Shown: in pieces, positions 1 through 8,011 of the stretch | How the letters are laid out: every line of letters starts with the position of its first letter | Numbering within the stretch: the stretch's first letter is position 1 | Origin: Aquimarina agarivorans | GTDB taxonomy: Bacteria > Bacteroidota > Bacteroidia > Flavobacteriales > Flavobacteriaceae | Assembly: GCF_000218485.1 (NCBI RefSeq) | Contig: NZ_AFPB01000137.1 | Coordinates: 1 to 37,475, forward strand | Reading direction: 5' to 3' | Length of the DNA: 37,475 nt | Translations under genes and position numbers: made by a program | The notes under the pieces: generated by a model | The model's database searches: none | What the model was told of the DNA's origin: nothing | What the model saw: only the letters and a program-made list of their open reading frames with translations

Positions 1-137
1 ATAAGGGCACAGGATAATATATAGCTTTTTTCATCACTACTTAAGTCTTGGTCTAGTGTGAGCTTTGATATTACACTTTTAAAAAATGTATTACCTCTAA
101 TTAAAGCTGTTAAAGTAGTTTTTTCCCTTGTTAACAT
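1..137 (-). CDS. Probable HamB-type helicase, N-terminal fragment (runs off the window)
   Basis: An open frame begins with ATG at 137 and stays open to base 1, giving about 45 residues starting MLTREKTTLTALIRGN. The start lies one base after the stop of the HamA-like gene (TAATATG arrangement), so the two are almost certainly co-transcribed and possibly translationally coupled. No helicase motif is visible because only the N-terminus is present. The assignment rests on context: DUF1837/HamA genes of Hachiman defence systems are normally followed directly by the superfamily 2 helicase gene hamB in the same orientation. The fragment itself would fit several other helicase or ATPase families. 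Confidence 0.5.
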   Translation of the reverse strand, partial: MLTREKTTLTALIRGNTFFKSVISKLTLDQDLSSDEKSYILSCAL

Positions 138-138
138 A

Positions 139-903
139 TTATCTTTTTAAATACTCCAGTAGATGAGTAGTGGATTTTTTATTTAAACAAATAATAACAA
201 TTCTCTTAAAGTCTTTATCTTTTAGATAATCAGTAACATCCTGTTTTAATGTGTTTACATCTATTTCATTCCATTTACCCTCCAAAAAAATGGTTGAAGA
301 AACCATTATGTCAAAATTCATAATCTCCCCATATTTTTTTTCAGTATAAAGTTCTGATAGTGCACTTAGCTTCTTCAAAAGGGAATCTTGAGTGGCAACT
401 GTGCGAATACTAGCATGGTTATATGCATTTTCCCAAGGATTATTTTTATTATCTACTCCTTCAATTTTATCTCTAATTCCAGTGTACCCAAGATTGATAT
501 TATGACTGTGTTTTTTATCAGCCTGAGTGGTGGACTTACTCTCTAAAACCCAATCTATATCTCCTTTTGAATAATACCCGTCAAACCCTTTCTTAATTGA
601 ATTTTCTTCTAAGTTGAAATACAAAAACTCCTGTTTGTAGTCTTGGCTACTTAAAAAAACATGAATAAAAAATTCAGATACTGAACCTGGCAGTAAATTT
701 GATTTATTTTTTGCTTTCAGATATTCAATAAATTCAGTCTTAACAGTTGATAGCTTTATTTCCCTTTTACCTTTGCAAATTGTAATCAACTTACTGTCAA
801 TATATTTTGCAAAATCATCTTCAATTTTTTCAATATTTATTGCATAGCCCGTTACCTTATCAGAGATAATAATTTCTTTAAACTTAATTGGAAATACAGA
901 CAT
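139..903 (-). CDS. hamA: HamA-like DUF1837 nuclease (Hachiman anti-phage defence)
   Basis: This 254-residue protein resembles the DUF1837/HamA family. The central region has the pattern LPGSVSEFF (Glu77), then GFDGY (Asp108), then DWVLESKS (Glu121 and Lys123), which reads as a PD-(D/E)xK-type nuclease core. In studied Hachiman systems HamA is a nuclease held in check by the helicase HamB and released on phage infection, degrading DNA. It starts 10 bases after the stop of the type III res gene, with an A/G-rich stretch (AAAAAGAAG) just before the ATG, and is followed after one base by a further start, probably hamB. It therefore belongs to the same operon as the restriction system. The family call is from pattern recognition, not from a profile search. 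Confidence 0.7.
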   Translation of the reverse strand: MSVFPIKFKEIIISDKVTGYAINIEKIEDDFAKYIDSKLITICKGKREIKLSTVKTEFIEYLKAKNKSNLLPGSVSEFFIHVFLSSQDYKQEFLYFNLEENSIKKGFDGYYSKGDIDWVLESKSTTQADKKHSHNINLGYTGIRDKIEGVDNKNNPWENAYNHASIRTVATQDSLLKKLSALSELYTEKKYGEIMNFDIMVSSTIFLEGKWNEIDVNTLKQDVTDYLKDKDFKRIVIICLNKKSTTHLLEYLKR

Positions 904-913
904 AAACTTCTTT

Positions 914-3592
914 TTAAAGCCCTTTCAAAACTTCAATTACACTATGAGCTGTATAAGTATTTTCTACTTTAGCACTTTGGAAAACCATAAAGTATTTGAA
1001 TTTTTCTCCTGCTAATTTTTCCCAAGTTTTACCTAATATATTTTTACTTCTACTATCTTCATTCACTCTATCATCTCCCTTAGTTTCTAATAGGATGATG
1101 TTTCCTTTTTTAGTATAAAGTATAAAGTCAGGGTAGTGGTTTGAACTATAACCATTTAAGGCATAACCTTTTCCTCTTTCAAAATTTCTATGCCAAAACA
1201 CAATGTTATCTAAAGCAGCTACTTCTAAAATCATAGACTGCTCATAATTATTCATTTTACCTTCTCTTTCATACAAAGACTTATTAATGTTTGTGCTTAG
1301 ATTTAAAGGAGTGATTTTATCTGGAAATTCAAAATTGTTTCTAACTGTAATTTTATTGCTATCTATTAAAACCTTAAACCTTTCTTTTGCATAAGCAGAT
1401 GATAAAGCATTGATTTTGTCTCTTATTCTTTTTACATAGATAAAATCATTCTCTACAATATCTCTAATTTGCTTATTAGTTAAATTGTCAAAAACTCTAT
1501 TGACATATTTTTTGAGTTCTTGTTCTTTAATAGGAGTCATATCTCCTAACTTAGAGACCACCATACCAGACACTTGGTTTATCTGTGATTCTTTAGGGGT
1601 AGATAAAATGTTATCAATTAATATATCTTTAGCTCTCTTCTTTATGTTTTTTACTATTGCTGTTCCTTTTACCTCATCAAAATCTACAGCAATAATATCT
1701 TTAGAAATTTCATCAAAAGTTACTTCTGTATTATATTTAGATAGCTTAAAACCATCCAATAGAGCATTTTTATGTAACAGTTGCCATTCTTCATTTAGCT
1801 CAGGAAATAAGCCACTTTGTAAATCATCTTTTTTCTCTATAAAAAACTGAGGAAGTTTAATAGCATTTGCCATTTCACTATAGTCCTCAATCATTTTATA
1901 TATTGGTGGTGTGGTTTTCATAACTTCTGTAAATATGGAGGTGGTATCATCTATTTCTAGTTCATTTACTTTTTGATCAAACTCTTTTCCTTGTTGTTCT
2001 GCTTTTTGAGTAATGGTACTAAGTAATGGATTATCTTGCTCTATGCTTTCTAAGGTTACTTCTTCATTTGGATTATACTGTATTTCTGAAACATTAAAAT
2101 CTTCATCACTTGCAGGAGTTTCTTCTGCTTTAGATTCTTTTTGTTCAAATAAATCTTGAGTTAAAACCTCATTAGGAGTTAACACTTCTTCTGGTTGTTC
2201 TTCTGCATAATAATCATCTTTACTAAACCCTGCTTCTTGTAAACCTTTTACTATGTTTTCTAAAGTATCATTGAATTTTGCAGAAGCAGTTAATACAAAA
2301 GACATATTGAGTAGTGCATTTTGGTGTTTTACTGCATAAGGTTGTCTTAAAACCCTACCCAAAATTTGTTCTACTTCAACTGCTGAAGATTTATCTGCCA
2401 ATGAGGCTAAAATGTAGGCATTAGGACAATCCCAACCTTCTTTTAAAGCATTTACAGTTATGATATATCTTACTTTACAGTCTTTGGCACTCAAATTGAT
2501 ACCTTTTAACTCATCTATACCACTGGTCTTAATTTTTATTTGTTCTTCTGGTATTTGTAAGGCTACTAACTTTTCCTTTATTTTTTGAAAGGTAGTATTG
2601 TTTTTGCCTTTAATATTTGACTGTGCTTGAAAAAGTATAATAGGTCTTATGTACTTACCTGTTTGCTTTTCTTCTTCATCAGCTATTAACTCTAACTTTC
2701 TTTGCAAGTGTAATGCACTAGTAATAACTTCTTCCTTTTTATGATGGTTATATACTACTACAGGTAGCTTTACCATATTTTCCTTTTTAAGAGCTAAAGC
2801 ATTTACATAAGAAATAATATTACTGTTTTCTTTTGGTGTAGCTGTTAAATCTAATACTAAAGATGGATTTAAATTATTAAGCATTTCTACACTTAAATCA
2901 CTTTCTGCATTGTGGCTTTCATCTACTATAACAATAGGGTTAAGACTTCTAATTACATTGATTAATGCCGTTTCATCTGTGTCTGGAATTACTAAATCTT
3001 TATCTACAATAGTATTTCTAAAAGACTCTAAAGCACCATTTTCTTGATACACCTTTCTATCATCTTTCTTTCTGCTATTAATTCTTAAACTACTAAAATT
3101 GAAAACAAAAATATTGAGTTGTTCTGTTACAGAAGTAGGATTAAAATTAGCCCCTTGTAATAATTGATCTTTTTCATATACCTCAACTCTATTACCAAAT
3201 AGAGTGTTTAGTTTTTCTCTATATGGATGGTCTGGGTTAGACAGATTTTTTACTGTTTGTTGCAACAAATTAGACCAAGGTACTAACCAAACTACTGCTT
3301 TTGCATTTCCTTTATTAAAGTGCTTGTTAATGCTATTCAAAGCATTTACTGCAATAAAAGTTTTACCACCAGCAGTAGGTACTTTTATGGCTATATGTAC
3401 TGCATTTGGTATATTGTCTTTATAAGGTTTCATACCACTAAAAGAGCCATCTAACTGTGGAGTGTATGGCATACCTAGTTTATCTTCCCAATATTGGTTG
3501 TATGCCTTTGCAGGAGTAGGTTGTTTTTGTACATAATCCAAAAACTTTTCTAAATCCTTTATTACTGTATGTTGGTATGGTTTTAATTCCAT
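914..3592 (-). CDS. res: Type III restriction enzyme, Res subunit (helicase-endonuclease)
   Basis: This 892-residue protein is the cleavage and translocation subunit of a type III restriction-modification system. Superfamily 2 helicase motifs are in order: Walker A VPTAGGKT (71-78), DESH (224-227), LTATP (249-253), EGWDCP (385-390) and QILGRVLRQP (409-418). The C-terminus carries the endonuclease site as PD (821-822) followed by ETK (836-838). Res acts only in complex with Mod and cuts near asymmetric unmethylated sites after ATP-driven communication between two sites. It starts nine bases after the mod stop, the usual mod-res order. An acidic, low-complexity insert around residues 470-540 separates the helicase from the C-terminal part. 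All motifs look intact, so the enzyme is probably active. Confidence 0.93.
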   Translation of the reverse strand: MELKPYQHTVIKDLEKFLDYVQKQPTPAKAYNQYWEDKLGMPYTPQLDGSFSGMKPYKDNIPNAVHIAIKVPTAGGKTFIAVNALNSINKHFNKGNAKAVVWLVPWSNLLQQTVKNLSNPDHPYREKLNTLFGNRVEVYEKDQLLQGANFNPTSVTEQLNIFVFNFSSLRINSRKKDDRKVYQENGALESFRNTIVDKDLVIPDTDETALINVIRSLNPIVIVDESHNAESDLSVEMLNNLNPSLVLDLTATPKENSNIISYVNALALKKENMVKLPVVVYNHHKKEEVITSALHLQRKLELIADEEEKQTGKYIRPIILFQAQSNIKGKNNTTFQKIKEKLVALQIPEEQIKIKTSGIDELKGINLSAKDCKVRYIITVNALKEGWDCPNAYILASLADKSSAVEVEQILGRVLRQPYAVKHQNALLNMSFVLTASAKFNDTLENIVKGLQEAGFSKDDYYAEEQPEEVLTPNEVLTQDLFEQKESKAEETPASDEDFNVSEIQYNPNEEVTLESIEQDNPLLSTITQKAEQQGKEFDQKVNELEIDDTTSIFTEVMKTTPPIYKMIEDYSEMANAIKLPQFFIEKKDDLQSGLFPELNEEWQLLHKNALLDGFKLSKYNTEVTFDEISKDIIAVDFDEVKGTAIVKNIKKRAKDILIDNILSTPKESQINQVSGMVVSKLGDMTPIKEQELKKYVNRVFDNLTNKQIRDIVENDFIYVKRIRDKINALSSAYAKERFKVLIDSNKITVRNNFEFPDKITPLNLSTNINKSLYEREGKMNNYEQSMILEVAALDNIVFWHRNFERGKGYALNGYSSNHYPDFILYTKKGNIILLETKGDDRVNEDSRSKNILGKTWEKLAGEKFKYFMVFQSAKVENTYTAHSVIEVLKGL

Positions 3593-3601
3593 TGCTATTT
3601 T

Positions 3602-5296
3602 TTAAAATCGGGTAATATCTCTAGGTATCTTTTTAAACACTATATGGTATTTATCCATTAGTTTTTGGTCTAATAAACATAAATCTGCATAGATAATGTA
3701 TTGAATAGCTTTTGTTTTTAAACTTCTTAAATAACTCTCATCTAAGGTAGTTAAGCTGTCTTTTTGATAATAGAAATAATAAGCGGTATCATGCTTAGTA
3801 CCTAATAGATAGTTTTCTTCTTGGGGTTTAAATACTTCTTTGGTTTCTGTGTACCATACATATTCTAATATTTTTAGTAAGGGTACTTCTTCATTAAGCA
3901 TTTTATCTTCTTTAAATAAAGGTTGCCCTAACTCATAGTAGGTAAAGTCTCCACCAGAACCCTCAACTGCTTTTTTACCTTCTCCATACCCATTTATTAC
4001 TCTTTTTACCCTTTCAGCAGTAATGGTATTGGCATACTCTTCCATTTCTACTAAAATGAATTTCCTATTGCCACCATCTTGATTATTTAGGTTAAATACT
4101 GCATGGGCAGTTGTTCCTGAACCTGCAAAGGAATCCAAAATTATAGCATTTTTATCTTCAAATGAATTTAATAGTAGTTCTAATAATCTTACTGGTTTAG
4201 GATAGTCAAAAGTACTTTTATCAAATAGTAATTCTAAATCTATTCCTCCAGAACTTTTCAAGCTAATTATTGACCTTAAGAGAAAATCTTTTACTTCATT
4301 TAGATATTTAATTGAACTTGGTTGTGTATTTTCATCTTTTGCAAACCATATTTTTCCGCACTTGAATGAGCCATCACTCAATATTTCAATATTTTCATAA
4401 TCTAAATATTCATCAAATGTTTCTTTTTTCCATCTCCAACCTCTATCTGGAACCTTACAAGGTTTACCAGTCTTTGGATGAATAACATCATATGTTGGTC
4501 CAAATGTTTGTCCATTTGGCCAACTCAAATTAATCTTTCCCCAAAGCTCATAATCTTTATCAAGAGAATTATAAAGTGTAATTCCTCTATCGTAACCATT
4601 TTTCTTATACAAAGTCTTTAGCTCTTTTTCAACTTGACTTATTGGAGTATTCTTTTTTTTATGTTTTAAAACTAAATCAAAAACATCATCTAACCCTTCT
4701 TTAAGTTGAGTAAACCTGTGTGATTTTGAATCTTTTTTTGCATATAATAATATGTACTCATGGATATTACCTATCCCTTTATCATTTTTTGGAACTCTTT
4801 TATTCCAAGTTATTTGTTCAATAAAATTAGAATGACCAAATATGTCATCTAATAACATTCTAAGATGATGAATTTCATTTTCGTCAATTGAAATAAATAT
4901 AATACCATCATTAGATAAAAGTTTATGCAACAGTTTTAATCTTGGGTACATCATACAAAGCCACTTGTCATGTCTACTCAAATCTTCACTTTCTTTGCCA
5001 ACAACTTGTCCTAACCATTTTTTTAGTTTAGGATGATTTACATTGTCATTATACACCCAATTTTCCTTTCCTGTATTATAAGGGGGGTCGATATAAATAC
5101 ATTTTATTTTACCTTCATATTCTGGTAGTAAACTTTTTAAAGCTTCTAAGTTGTCTCCATGTATAATCTTGTTTTCACTGGCATTGCCAGTTTTATTATC
5201 TAAACCAAAAGTATATTGGGGTTCTAGAATTTTATAAGGCACATCTTGATGATGGTTAATTACTTTTTCCTTTCCTATCCAGTTAAGTGTTGGCAT
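3602..5296 (-). CDS. mod: Type III DNA methyltransferase, Mod subunit (N6-adenine)
   Basis: This 564-residue Mod subunit recognises the target and methylates adenine using S-adenosylmethionine. Motif IV DPPY is at residues 70-73 and comes before the SAM-binding motif DSFAGSG (about 388-394), the beta-class order expected for type III Mod proteins. The variable middle (roughly 150-370) should hold the target recognition domain. I place the start at the ATG at 5296 (MPTLNWIGKEKV), which matches the usual N-terminus of this family. It lies one base after the stop of the upstream gene, whereas the longer frame from 5365 would overlap that gene by 68 bases. No simple repeat tract of the phase-variable type is visible in the gene. 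Confidence 0.92.
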   Translation of the reverse strand: MPTLNWIGKEKVINHHQDVPYKILEPQYTFGLDNKTGNASENKIIHGDNLEALKSLLPEYEGKIKCIYIDPPYNTGKENWVYNDNVNHPKLKKWLGQVVGKESEDLSRHDKWLCMMYPRLKLLHKLLSNDGIIFISIDENEIHHLRMLLDDIFGHSNFIEQITWNKRVPKNDKGIGNIHEYILLYAKKDSKSHRFTQLKEGLDDVFDLVLKHKKKNTPISQVEKELKTLYKKNGYDRGITLYNSLDKDYELWGKINLSWPNGQTFGPTYDVIHPKTGKPCKVPDRGWRWKKETFDEYLDYENIEILSDGSFKCGKIWFAKDENTQPSSIKYLNEVKDFLLRSIISLKSSGGIDLELLFDKSTFDYPKPVRLLELLLNSFEDKNAIILDSFAGSGTTAHAVFNLNNQDGGNRKFILVEMEEYANTITAERVKRVINGYGEGKKAVEGSGGDFTYYELGQPLFKEDKMLNEEVPLLKILEYVWYTETKEVFKPQEENYLLGTKHDTAYYFYYQKDSLTTLDESYLRSLKTKAIQYIIYADLCLLDQKLMDKYHIVFKKIPRDITRF

Positions 5297-5297
5297 A

Positions 5298-5831
5298 TTA
5301 TTTTTGTATCTGTAAGTGGGTGAATAGTTGGTTAATTTTATCTTTAATAGCATCTTTGGCTTCAAAGTAGTGGTCTTCTTTTTTTAGTAAATAGCTATTT
5401 AAAAAAGTATCTTGTGACAAAAAATCTTGAAAATTATCATAGTTATATTTATGATAGTCTATGATTTGAATAAGGTTATTCATATTCCCAATAACTTTTC
5501 TGTTATTAATAGATTTATGCAAAAACACTTTTGTAAACCTATTTTTTAGTGCTGTTTCCTGTGCGATGGTTATTAATTCAAATTTGTGTAATTCCTTAAT
5601 AAAACCTGTAATAAATAATTCATTTAGATGTTTAATATCAGGTTTTTTAATATCATAAACTATAAAAGAGAAGTAAGTATCTTGATTCATAAAAAACAAA
5701 CACTTTTTTCTATTAATAGTAAATAAATGCCCATTCCAAGAGTTTATAGGATGGTGTTTGTCTTGTTCAACTTGATTATCTTTAAAACCAATGTATTTCT
5801 GTAATTTGTTACTACAGTATAGTGTTATCAT
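5298..5831 (-). CDS. DUF6933-like protein of unknown function inside the restriction operon
   Basis: This 177-residue protein starts MITLYCSNKLQKYIG and continues with a W-G-HLFTINRKKCLFFMN stretch, a pattern I associate with the DUF6933 family. No catalytic motif, signal peptide or membrane segment is visible. Its start overlaps the stop of the Xre regulator gene by four bases (ATGA), and one base separates its stop from mod, so it is locked into the operon between the controller and the methyltransferase. Its role is unknown. Regulation of Mod/Res, or a small defence component of its own, are guesses from position only. Confidence 0.7.
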   Translation of the reverse strand: MITLYCSNKLQKYIGFKDNQVEQDKHHPINSWNGHLFTINRKKCLFFMNQDTYFSFIVYDIKKPDIKHLNELFITGFIKELHKFELITIAQETALKNRFTKVFLHKSINNRKVIGNMNNLIQIIDYHKYNYDNFQDFLSQDTFLNSYLLKKEDHYFEAKDAIKDKINQLFTHLQIQK

Positions 5832-6118
5832 TTACTTTCCTCTTTAATTCTTTTTGCAACTACTTTTAAAACCTCTAAGGCAGTTTCTTCTTCTTTAATC
5901 TCTTGGTACACTTTTTCACTAAGCCATAAAAGGTGTAGTTGTGTATAATCAATATCTAAAGCAGTAGCATATTTATGTAATTGTTCTTTAGTTGGTTTTC
6001 TATCTCCTTTCTCAATTTTACTAATCACTGCTGTATCAACATCTACCTTGTAGGCAAGTTCTCGCATTAGTAATTCTTTCTTTTCTCTATGATATTTAAG
6101 CAGTTCAGATAAATACAT
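5828..6118 (-). CDS. Xre-family helix-turn-helix regulator (controller of the defence operon)
   Basis: This 96-residue protein carries an HTH_3/Xre DNA-binding domain over roughly residues 5-60 (MRELAYKVDVDTAVISKIEKGDRKP), followed by a helical, charged tail. It is the first gene of the minus-strand operon and overlaps the next gene by four bases. Small Xre proteins leading restriction-modification operons often act as controller (C) proteins that time methyltransferase and nuclease synthesis, and that role is likely here. Two inverted repeats built from GACA/TGTC halves lie upstream (6142-6154 and 6251-6273) and are candidate binding sites. Confidence 0.88.
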   Translation of the reverse strand: MYLSELLKYHREKKELLMRELAYKVDVDTAVISKIEKGDRKPTKEQLHKYATALDIDYTQLHLLWLSEKVYQEIKEEETALEVLKVVAKRIKEESK

Positions 6119-6141
6119 TTTGTCTTGCTTTTGTTACACTT

Positions 6142-6154
6142 GACACTAAATGTC
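6142..6154. promoter_or_regulatory. Candidate operator, GACA-N5-TGTC
   Basis: A short inverted repeat (GACA, five bases, TGTC) lies 23 bases before the start codon of the Xre regulator. On the minus strand it immediately follows TACTTTAG, a one-mismatch version of the Bacteroidota -7 box TAnnTTTG, so a bound regulator would cover the transcription start. The arms are only four bases, so chance is possible. Confidence 0.35.
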
Positions 6155-6250
6155 TAAAGTAGATTATTTTTCTTGTATTCTATAAGTTTTTATTATATAA
6201 TTTCTACTAAAAGATAATACCCTAAATATCAAATACTTGAGTCACCAAAA

Positions 6251-6273
6251 GACATCAAAAGCAAAATGATGTC
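6251..6273. promoter_or_regulatory. Candidate distal operator, GACATCA-N9-TGATGTC
   Basis: A perfect seven-base inverted repeat (GACATCA and TGATGTC, nine-base spacer) sits in the 240-bp intergenic region between the Xre regulator gene and the small plus-strand frame at 6359. The outer GACA/TGTC halves resemble those of the repeat at 6142-6154, which suggests a second site for the same regulator. It has no T-tract, so it does not look like a terminator. Confidence 0.35.
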
Positions 6274-6358
6274 AAAAAAAACTTAGAATTAAAAAAAATG
6301 TGCTTTTAATCTATTTTGACTTCAATAACAATAAGAAAGACCTATTAAAAGCGAAATA

Positions 6359-6559
6359 GTGAGCCTAACTAATGATAAAATATTACATGCTCTATTGGAT
6401 GGTTTATCAGTAAATGATCTAGAAATTATTCTTAAGCAGAAGAAGGATAAATTATCTCATTATCATAACCCCACTCCTATGAGTAAAAAACAAAGGTTAA
6501 AGAACCACTATAGAAGTCTTATTCTTTCAAGAGGCAATTTATATCTCAATAAAAAATAA
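6359..6559 (+). CDS. Small hypothetical protein (66 aa, GTG start)
   Basis: A short plus-strand frame starts with GTG at 6359 and ends 14 bases before the convergent integrase stop. The product is basic, with a predicted helical N-terminal half (ILHALLDGLSVNDLEIILKQKKDKL) and a lysine/arginine-rich second half. I recognise no family. It is the only plus-strand frame in the island and could be a small accessory protein or a chance frame. A nine-base inverted repeat (GCTTTTAAT at 6302-6310, ATTAAAAGC at 6344-6352) lies just before it. Confidence 0.4.
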   Translation: MSLTNDKILHALLDGLSVNDLEIILKQKKDKLSHYHNPTPMSKKQRLKNHYRSLILSRGNLYLNKK

Positions 6560-6573
6560 AGTACGATCCCGTT

Positions 6574-7854
6574 TTAAATCACCAACAACCCGCTATAATC
6601 TTCTGGAAGTTCAGCATCAATATCTTTTAAATATTCTTTAAGTGCTTTTAATGTAGAATGCCCTGTAATTAACATTAATTGATCACAAGTTTCAGTATAA
6701 CTAAACTCTTTTCTCAATTTCCTAAACAACAATGTTATAAAAGTATGCCTAAAAGAATACACTGTATATTCACTACCTAATTGAATTGATTTGCCTTCTT
6801 TTTTTAGGTGTTCATTATAGCGTTTTTTTACCTTTCGGAATCTTGTGGTAAAATAATCTCTTCTACTGGTTTCTTTAGCTTCCCATTCACCAATACCAGT
6901 AGGCGTGAATAAAAAATATTCTTGTGTAGAAAAGTCAAAACTCTTGATTTCGTCTATAACAATATTGGGTATTATTTTCGTCTTTCTCCCTTTCTTTTTA
7001 TTCTTGGTTTTGACCATTAATAGTTTTTGTGATAGCACTATATCTTTAAGTTTTAAACGACAAACCTCAATTGGACGTAAAAAATTATAAGACACAAATT
7101 TCACAAACAATAGTAGGAGAGGATCATTTTCTTTCATATAGGTAAAAAGCCCTTCTAAAACTTCTAAAGGATAAGTATTATGACTGGCGGATTTCGTATC
7201 AAGAACCTTAATGCTTTCTACTACATTCTTTGGAATAATCTCACTATCCGTTAATTCCCCAAATAATGCACTCAAAACAATACGTGTGTTATTTCTATTT
7301 CTAGCACTGCTTTTCTTTACGATACTTTCAAGATATGTATTAACTACTTGTCTCGTTACACTTAATATACTTTGATCAGCAAGATGATTTTGCTCTAAAT
7401 ACTTCTTAAATTGATTACACCTGCTTTTATAATCAGCTTTCGATGTATCAGAAAGTGTGCTATTTTTCAAATCTAAAGCATAATCCAAAGCATCATTTGC
7501 TGTGTATTGTAAAGATTCGCTAGTAAGCTGAAAATTATTTTTATAAGGAGAGTAACCATCTTTAAGTAACTCTGACACTACCTCTCTGAGCACCCCAAGA
7601 TGATACAACCTTTCTTCTTTGGTTTTATAATCCCTATTGATACTCATGGTCAAAGGAGGTTGTCGAACCATTACAGGACTACCATCTTTATTTTTTAGTT
7701 GTGGATGCGCGTAAGAATAATACACATACCATCTTTTAGAAAGATCAAAAGTCTTTCCTCCATGATATATTTTTGGTGTGTTGTATTTTTTCTTCAAACC
7801 GTCTTTGTATGCGCTAGCGTATGCGGTTTGTAAGATATCAAAAAAAAAGCTCAT
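6574..7854 (-). CDS. Tyrosine recombinase / integrase of the genomic island
   Basis: This site-specific recombinase of about 426 residues has a core-binding domain roughly at 115-215 and a catalytic domain at the C-terminus. Visible active-site residues (numbered from the ATG at 7854) are Arg260 in LRPIEVCRLK, lysines in the KTKNKKKGRKT turn, Arg369 in YSFRHTF, His399 in TGHST and the nucleophile Tyr408 in KEYLKD. The first residue of the usual HxxR box is Tyr. The gene reads away from tRNA-fMet, the normal layout for a tRNA-targeting island. The start is unclear: the frame is open up to a TTG at 7884, the ATG at 7854 lies inside the tRNA terminator hairpin, and a TTG at 7797 (KKKYNTPKIYHGG) would give a more typical N-terminus. 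Confidence 0.9.
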   Translation of the reverse strand: MSFFFDILQTAYASAYKDGLKKKYNTPKIYHGGKTFDLSKRWYVYYSYAHPQLKNKDGSPVMVRQPPLTMSINRDYKTKEERLYHLGVLREVVSELLKDGYSPYKNNFQLTSESLQYTANDALDYALDLKNSTLSDTSKADYKSRCNQFKKYLEQNHLADQSILSVTRQVVNTYLESIVKKSSARNRNNTRIVLSALFGELTDSEIIPKNVVESIKVLDTKSASHNTYPLEVLEGLFTYMKENDPLLLLFVKFVSYNFLRPIEVCRLKLKDIVLSQKLLMVKTKNKKKGRKTKIIPNIVIDEIKSFDFSTQEYFLFTPTGIGEWEAKETSRRDYFTTRFRKVKKRYNEHLKKEGKSIQLGSEYTVYSFRHTFITLLFRKLRKEFSYTETCDQLMLITGHSTLKALKEYLKDIDAELPEDYSGLLVI

Positions 7855-7890
7855 TGAAAAAGGTTTTAAAAACCTGCTTATCAATGAGCT
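7840..7890 (-). terminator. Terminator of tRNA-fMet, overlapping the integrase start
   Basis: A perfect ten-base stem (AGCTCATTGA at 7848-7857 on the plus strand and TCAATGAGCT at 7881-7890) encloses a second inverted repeat (AGGTTTT/AAAACCT) and is followed on the minus strand by nine T residues. It starts eight bases after the tRNA 3' end. The 3' arm contains the ATG at 7854, the likeliest integrase start. Confidence 0.85.
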
Positions 7891-7897
7891 ATGCTAG

Positions 7898-7970
<73 letters not shown>

Positions 7971-7981
7971 GTATAGTGGTG

Positions 7982-8011
7982 CAAAGATACGACCTTTTTT
8001 AAGTTTGGCAA
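7982..8011 (-). promoter_or_regulatory. Promoter of tRNA-fMet
   Basis: On the minus strand TATCTTTG (plus 7982-7989) matches the Bacteroidota -7 consensus TAnnTTTG exactly. A -33 TTG (plus 8009-8011) lies 19 bases upstream. The -7 box ends about 11 bases before the tRNA 5' end. Confidence 0.7.

Noticed and set aside
5297..5365. Longer N-terminus for Mod starting at 5365
   Set aside because: It overlaps the upstream gene by 68 bases, and the extra residues do not resemble the family; the ATG at 5296 gives the usual MPTLNWIG start one base after the upstream stop.
7855..7884. TTG start at 7884 for the integrase
   Set aside because: It would encode the whole tRNA terminator hairpin as protein. 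The ATG at 7854 is simpler, though the true start remains unsure.
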